From Vicinamibacterales bacterium (GTDB taxonomy: Bacteria > Acidobacteriota > Vicinamibacteria > Vicinamibacterales > UBA8438), in the NCBI GenBank assembly GCA_958296065.1, contig CATQHX010000076.1:1-64000 (forward strand): DNA of 64,000 nucleotides, read 5' to 3'. Within the stretch, counting starts at the first letter, position 1; the number at the start of each line of letters is the position of its first letter. A model generated the notes under the pieces. The model worked only from the letters and a program-made list of their open reading frames with translations. It had not been told where the DNA came from and did no database searches. Below, one piece after another: positions 60,824 through 64,000 of this stretch. Both the position numbers and the translations under genes were made by a program.

Positions 60824-60853
60824 TTGACACAAGACGCCCCGGGTTTGTAAGAT
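60824..60853 (+). promoter_or_regulatory. Promoter of the rplM-rpsI translation operon
   Basis: TTGACA (60824-60829) and TAAGAT (60848-60853) are separated by 18 bases, with a TG just before the -10. Transcription would begin around 60860, before the GTG at 60888. This is the best sigma-70 match in the window. Confidence 0.75.
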
Positions 60854-60887
60854 TCAGGGCTGTACCAACAAGAACTGGTGTGAATAC

Positions 60888-61319
60888 GTGTCAACCTATG
60901 CTCCCAGCGGAAAACAGATCACGCGCGACTGGCGCGTAATCGATGCCGACTCCCAAGTGCTCGGGCGAATCGCGACCATGGCGGCTCGTCTCCTGCAAGG
61001 AAAGCATCGCCCGCAGTACGCGCCCTATCTCGACACCGGCGACCACGTCGTCATCGTCAACGCGGCGCGAGTCCGCATGACCGGGCGGAAGGAGACCCGC
61101 AAGTTGTACCGCGCCCACAGCGGCTACCTTGGGGGCCTGCGATCCGAGCGCGCCGGCACGGTGCGGCGCACCCATCCGGAGCGGCTCATAGAGTCCGCGG
61201 TCCGCGGGATGCTGCCGAAGACGAAGCTCGGCAAGGCCATGTACCGCAAGTTGAAGGTGTACGCCGGACCCGAGCATCCCCATGCGGCCCAGAAGCCGAC
61301 CACCTGCGAGGTATCGTGA
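60888..61319 (+). CDS. rplM: 50S ribosomal protein L13
   Basis: 143 residues. DWRVIDADSQVLGRIATMAARLLQGKHRPQYAPYLDTGDHVVIVNA is the standard core, followed by GRKETRKLYRAHSGYLGGLR and RGMLPKTKLGKAMYRKLKVYAGPEHPHAAQKP. It binds 23S rRNA early in assembly. GTG 60888 is preferred as start; no strong ribosome site lies before it. Its stop overlaps the GTG start of rpsI (GTGA). Confidence 0.97.
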   Translation: MSTYAPSGKQITRDWRVIDADSQVLGRIATMAARLLQGKHRPQYAPYLDTGDHVVIVNAARVRMTGRKETRKLYRAHSGYLGGLRSERAGTVRRTHPERLIESAVRGMLPKTKLGKAMYRKLKVYAGPEHPHAAQKPTTCEVS

Positions 61320-61711
61320 GCGCAGAACCTGCCTTTTACGGAACGGGACGACGCAAGACATCGACAGCACGCGTATTCCTGCGGCCCGGCACGGGGGCCT
61401 TCAGGGTCAACACGACGTCGCTCGAAGAGCGTTTCCCGACGGCGTCGCTTCGGACGCGAATTACCGAGCCGCTCGTGCTTACGGAGTCGACCGACAGGTA
61501 CGACATCTTCGCGACGGCCGCCGGTGGCGGAGTCTCGGGCCAAGCCGGCGCGTTGCGCCTCGGAATCGCCCGCGCCCTGGTCGAAGCGTCTCCGGAGCTG
61601 CGGGCTTCACTCAAGAAGGCCGGGATGCTGACGCGCGACCCGCGCGGCAAGGAACGCAAGAAGTACGGACTGGCTGGCGCGCGCAAGCGATTCCAGTTCA
61701 GCAAGCGATAG
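61316..61711 (+). CDS. rpsI: 30S ribosomal protein S9
   Basis: 131 residues. FYGTGRRKTSTARVFLRPGTG opens the protein, then VSGQAGALRLGIARAL, LKKAGMLTRDPRGKERKKYGLAGARKRFQFSKR, the conserved C-terminal tail whose final Lys-Arg contacts P-site tRNA. GTG 61316 overlaps the rplM stop codon by four bases, the usual L13-S9 coupling. Confidence 0.97.
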   Translation: MSAEPAFYGTGRRKTSTARVFLRPGTGAFRVNTTSLEERFPTASLRTRITEPLVLTESTDRYDIFATAAGGGVSGQAGALRLGIARALVEASPELRASLKKAGMLTRDPRGKERKKYGLAGARKRFQFSKR

Positions 61712-61761
61712 AAACCCGGAGCGGCCCGCAACCGAGTCCCGCGCGCCGGTATGGAGGAAGC

Positions 61762-62529
61762 TTGACGCCGTTAAACATGCAAGAGCTATTGGAGGCCGGT
61801 GTCCATTTCGGCCACCAGACCAAGCGTTGGAATCCGAAGATGAAGCAGTACATCTTCGGCCAGCGCAACGGGATCTACCTGATCGACCTGAGCAAGACGG
61901 CCGAGTGCCTCCGGCAGGCGGAGGAATTCGTGATGCGCCTCGCCGCGGAAAACCGCACCATCCTTTTCGTCGGTACCAAGCGGCAGGCCCAGGATCTGAT
62001 CGTCGAGGAAGCGCAGCGCTGCGGCATGTACTTCGTCAACGAGCGCTGGCTCGGCGGCCTCCTGACGAACTTCACCACCATTCAGCGAAGTCTCGACCGC
62101 CTGCGCGAGCTGGAATCGATGGCGGAAGATGGTCGTTACGAGAGCCTTTCGAAGAAGGAAGTGGCGCGGCTCGAGAAGGAAAAACGAAAGTTGCACCGCA
62201 ACCTGGACGGCATCCGCCGGATGTCCAGGCTTCCGGACGCCGTGTTCGTGATCGACACCCGCCGCGAGAAGATCGCCGTCGACGAGGCCCGCAAGCTCAG
62301 AATCCCGGTCATCGGCCTCGTCGACACCAACTGCGATCCCGAGGACGTCGACTACGTCATCCCGGGCAATGACGACGCGCTCCGAGCGATCCGGCTCTTC
62401 GTGACGCGGATCGCGGACGCCGTCCTCAGCGGACGGGGGCTCAAGGAGGCGGCGGAGAGAGCCGACGAGGCCCCGCAGGCCGCGTCTGCGTCCGCTACCG
62501 AGCCTGCGCCCGCGCCGGCATCCGTCTGA
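61762..62529 (+). CDS. rpsB: 30S ribosomal protein S2
   Basis: 255 residues from TTG 61762, preceded by GGAGG at four to five bases. MQELLEAGVHFGHQTKRWNPKMKQYIFGQRNGIYLIDL, FVGTKRQAQDLIVEEAQRCGMYFVNERWLGGLLTNF, FVIDTRREKIAVDEARKLRIPVIGLVDTNCDPEDVDYVIPGNDDALRAI are canonical. A low-complexity Ala/Pro/Glu tail ends it. An ATG at 61777 is possible but too far from the ribosome site. Confidence 0.97.
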   Translation: MTPLNMQELLEAGVHFGHQTKRWNPKMKQYIFGQRNGIYLIDLSKTAECLRQAEEFVMRLAAENRTILFVGTKRQAQDLIVEEAQRCGMYFVNERWLGGLLTNFTTIQRSLDRLRELESMAEDGRYESLSKKEVARLEKEKRKLHRNLDGIRRMSRLPDAVFVIDTRREKIAVDEARKLRIPVIGLVDTNCDPEDVDYVIPGNDDALRAIRLFVTRIADAVLSGRGLKEAAERADEAPQAASASATEPAPAPASV

Positions 62530-62597
62530 CATTGAACAGTTTGCGGTCCGTCGTCCCGGCGGGCCCGGCCCTCCCTACAACTCAAGAGATCCGAGCG

Positions 62598-63200
62598 ATG
62601 GCAATCAGTGCGGCGCAAGTAAAGGAACTTCGGGACCGGACCGGCGTCGGCTTCATGGAGTGCAAGGCGGCACTCGCCGAGGCCGACGGCGACATCGAGC
62701 AGGCGGTGACGATTCTGCGGACACGGGGCCAGGCCAAGGCTGCCAAGCGGGCGGGCCGCACGACCTCGCAGGGAATCATCGGCCACTACATCCATCAGGG
62801 CGGCCAGGTCGGCGTTCTCGTCGAGGTCGACTGCGAGTCGGATTTCGTGGCGCGCACCGACGACTTCCAGACTCTCGTCCGCGAGATCGCCATGCATATT
62901 GCTGCCGCCGATCCGCAGTACGCCAGTCGTGACGAGGTGCCAGCCGCCGAACTGGACCGCGAGCGCGCCATCTACCGTGCGCAGTTCGAAGGCTCGAACA
63001 AGCCGCCGGCTATCGTCGAGAAGATCGTCGAAGGCAAGCTCAACAGCTACTACGAACAGATCGTGCTGGTCGATCAGCCGTCGATCCGTGACCCGAAGAC
63101 GACGATCGGGGCGATGGTCACCGCTGCCATTGCCAAGCTCGGCGAGAACATCACGGTGGCCCGTTTCGCGAGGTTCAAGGTGGGCGAGGCGGGCGAGTAG
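62598..63200 (+). CDS. tsf: Translation elongation factor Ts
   Basis: 200 residues, a short form with a single full core domain as in Thermus-type EF-Ts, rather than ~280. AISAAQVKELRDRTGVGFMECKAALAEADGDIEQAVTILRTRG is the UBA-like N-terminus, then EGIIGHYIHQG-like (QGIIGHYIHQGGQVGVLVEVDCESDFVAR), VEGKLNSYYEQIVLVDQPSIRD. It recycles EF-Tu-GDP. It lies 68 bases after rpsB. Its stop codon forms the base of a hairpin. Confidence 0.97.
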   Translation: MAISAAQVKELRDRTGVGFMECKAALAEADGDIEQAVTILRTRGQAKAAKRAGRTTSQGIIGHYIHQGGQVGVLVEVDCESDFVARTDDFQTLVREIAMHIAAADPQYASRDEVPAAELDRERAIYRAQFEGSNKPPAIVEKIVEGKLNSYYEQIVLVDQPSIRDPKTTIGAMVTAAIAKLGENITVARFARFKVGEAGE

Positions 63201-63238
63201 CGCAGTGCGCCCCTTCGGGGAGGGTGCTGCGCTATAAT
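63198..63238 (+). promoter_or_regulatory. Hairpin after tsf that contains a consensus -10 box for pyrH
   Basis: TAGCGCAG (63198-63205, including the tsf stop) pairs with CTGCGCTA (63227-63234) around a CCCC-TTC-GGGG core. The right arm runs into TATAAT (63233-63238). Hairpin formation in RNA and promoter activity for pyrH may therefore share the same bases. Confidence 0.45.
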
Positions 63239-63314
63239 CGCAACCGGCCGCGCACCGTCGTCTCCGGGGATTCCCGCTTTCGCACCAGACGGAACGGAGC
63301 CGGCTCGTTTCCCG

Positions 63315-64000
63315 ATGACCGGACGAGCCTGTCGGCGTGTCCTCCTCAAGCTCTCAGGCGAAGCGCTCGTCGGGGAGCAGTCCTCCGGTATCGACTCCAC
63401 CGTCGCCGACCGGCTCGCCCGTGAAATCGCGGCGGTACAGGCACTCGATGTCGAGATCGCCATCGTGATCGGTGGAGGCAACATTTTCCGGGGCCTGGCC
63501 GCGAGCGCCCGCGGAATGGACCGCGCCACCGCCGACTACATGGGGATGCTGGCCACGGTGATGAACGCGCTCGCGCTCTCCGATGCCCTCGAGCGGAACG
63601 GGGCCTCCACGCGTGTCGTCACGGCGATAGAGATGCGCGAGGTTGCGGAACCCTACGTGCGGCGACGCGCCGTCCGGCATCTCGAGAAGGGTCGCATCGT
63701 GCTCTTCGCGGCGGGGACGGGCAACCCCTATTTCACCACCGACACCGCGGCCGCGTTACGGGCGATGGAGGTTCGGGCCGATGTCCTGCTCAAGGGCACG
63801 AAGGTCGATGGCATCTTCACGTCGGACCCAATGACCGATCCGACGGCCACGCGCCTCGATCGGATCTCGCACCGGCAGGTGATCGAGCAGGGACTCAAGG
63901 TGATGGACGCGACGGCGATCTCGCTGTGCATGGACAACGGCATGCCGATCGTGGTCTTCAATCTGCGCACGTCAGGCAACATTCGGCGTGCTGTGCTGGG
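63315..64000 (+). CDS. pyrH: Uridylate kinase, 3' end beyond the window
   Basis: The first 228 codons are present; the family has about 240-250 residues, so only the last few are missing. Amino-acid-kinase-fold motifs: RVLLKLSGEALVG, IVIGGGNIFRG, DYMGMLATVMNALALSDALE, FAAGTGNPYFTTDTAAALRAMEV, LLKGTKVDGIFTSDP and LKVMDATAISLCMDNGMPIVVFNL. It phosphorylates UMP to UDP. ATG 63315 sets the usual N-terminus. It follows tsf, the common bacterial order. Confidence 0.96.
   Translation, partial: MTGRACRRVLLKLSGEALVGEQSSGIDSTVADRLAREIAAVQALDVEIAIVIGGGNIFRGLAASARGMDRATADYMGMLATVMNALALSDALERNGASTRVVTAIEMREVAEPYVRRRAVRHLEKGRIVLFAAGTGNPYFTTDTAAALRAMEVRADVLLKGTKVDGIFTSDPMTDPTATRLDRISHRQVIEQGLKVMDATAISLCMDNGMPIVVFNLRTSGNIRRAVL

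Overview
The window is a high-GC, gene-dense chromosomal segment from a Gram-negative bacterium. It carries Kdo and lipid A-associated genes, a PilMNOPQ apparatus with an outer-membrane secretin, and lipoproteins. The gene content fits Acidobacteriota, possibly Vicinamibacteria: a sigma-54-like AAA+ protein with an RTATGV loop, a menaquinol-type bc complex with a giant multihaem cytochrome, M2/M28-like secreted proteins, and DUF2905. This placement is inferred from content, not demonstrated. No insertion sequence, prophage or CRISPR array was seen; most of the window is core metabolism.

Layout: 1-2 kb holds a truncated sigma-54-type AAA+ regulator, a GspH/FimT pseudopilin and a ComEA-like helix-hairpin-helix (HhH) protein. 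2.4-13.7 kb holds purA, a catalytically degenerate ACE-like lipoprotein, an L-lactate permease with a cupin, a Rieske ferredoxin, an AAA ATPase, a three-part ribonuclease III fusion, a SpoIIE/RsbU-type phosphatase and a DUF368 lipid-carrier translocase. 13.7-25 kb holds cutA, initiator tRNA, glnK-amt, a tartrate/malate-type dehydrogenase with a CoA-transferase and enoyl-CoA hydratase, a degenerate M28-like protein, phosphoglucose isomerase, and the divergent NAD-salvage pair pncB/pncA.

25-31.6 kb is a respiratory operon: HEAT-repeat protein, Rieske protein, split cytochrome b (two genes) and an eight-haem cytochrome c. 31.7-39.9 kb is a run of citric-acid-cycle genes on one strand (icd, mdh, sucC, sucD, korA, korB, ndk, DUF2905), with ferredoxin-dependent 2-oxoacid oxidoreductase in place of the dehydrogenase complex. 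40-49 kb holds serA, an orphan PilP/GspC-like protein, and an outer-membrane set (kdsB-pyrG, kdsA-kdsD-lapB-coaE). 49-54.5 kb holds folD, two sodium symporters, thiE and pepP. 54.5-60.7 kb is pilMNOPQ followed by two lipoproteins. 60.8-64 kb is the translation cluster rplM-rpsI-rpsB-tsf-pyrH, cut by the window end.

The most unusual items are a DUF2007-RNase III-dsRBD-HhH fusion whose last domain is a near-copy of the nearby comEA; a family of about 75-bp hairpin repeats, all in one orientation, that give two unrelated proteins the same ESAP C-terminus; an ACE homologue without its zinc histidines; a sigma-54-type ATPase without the GAFTGA loop; and several genes whose -10 box ends 5-8 bases before the start codon, suggesting leaderless mRNAs.
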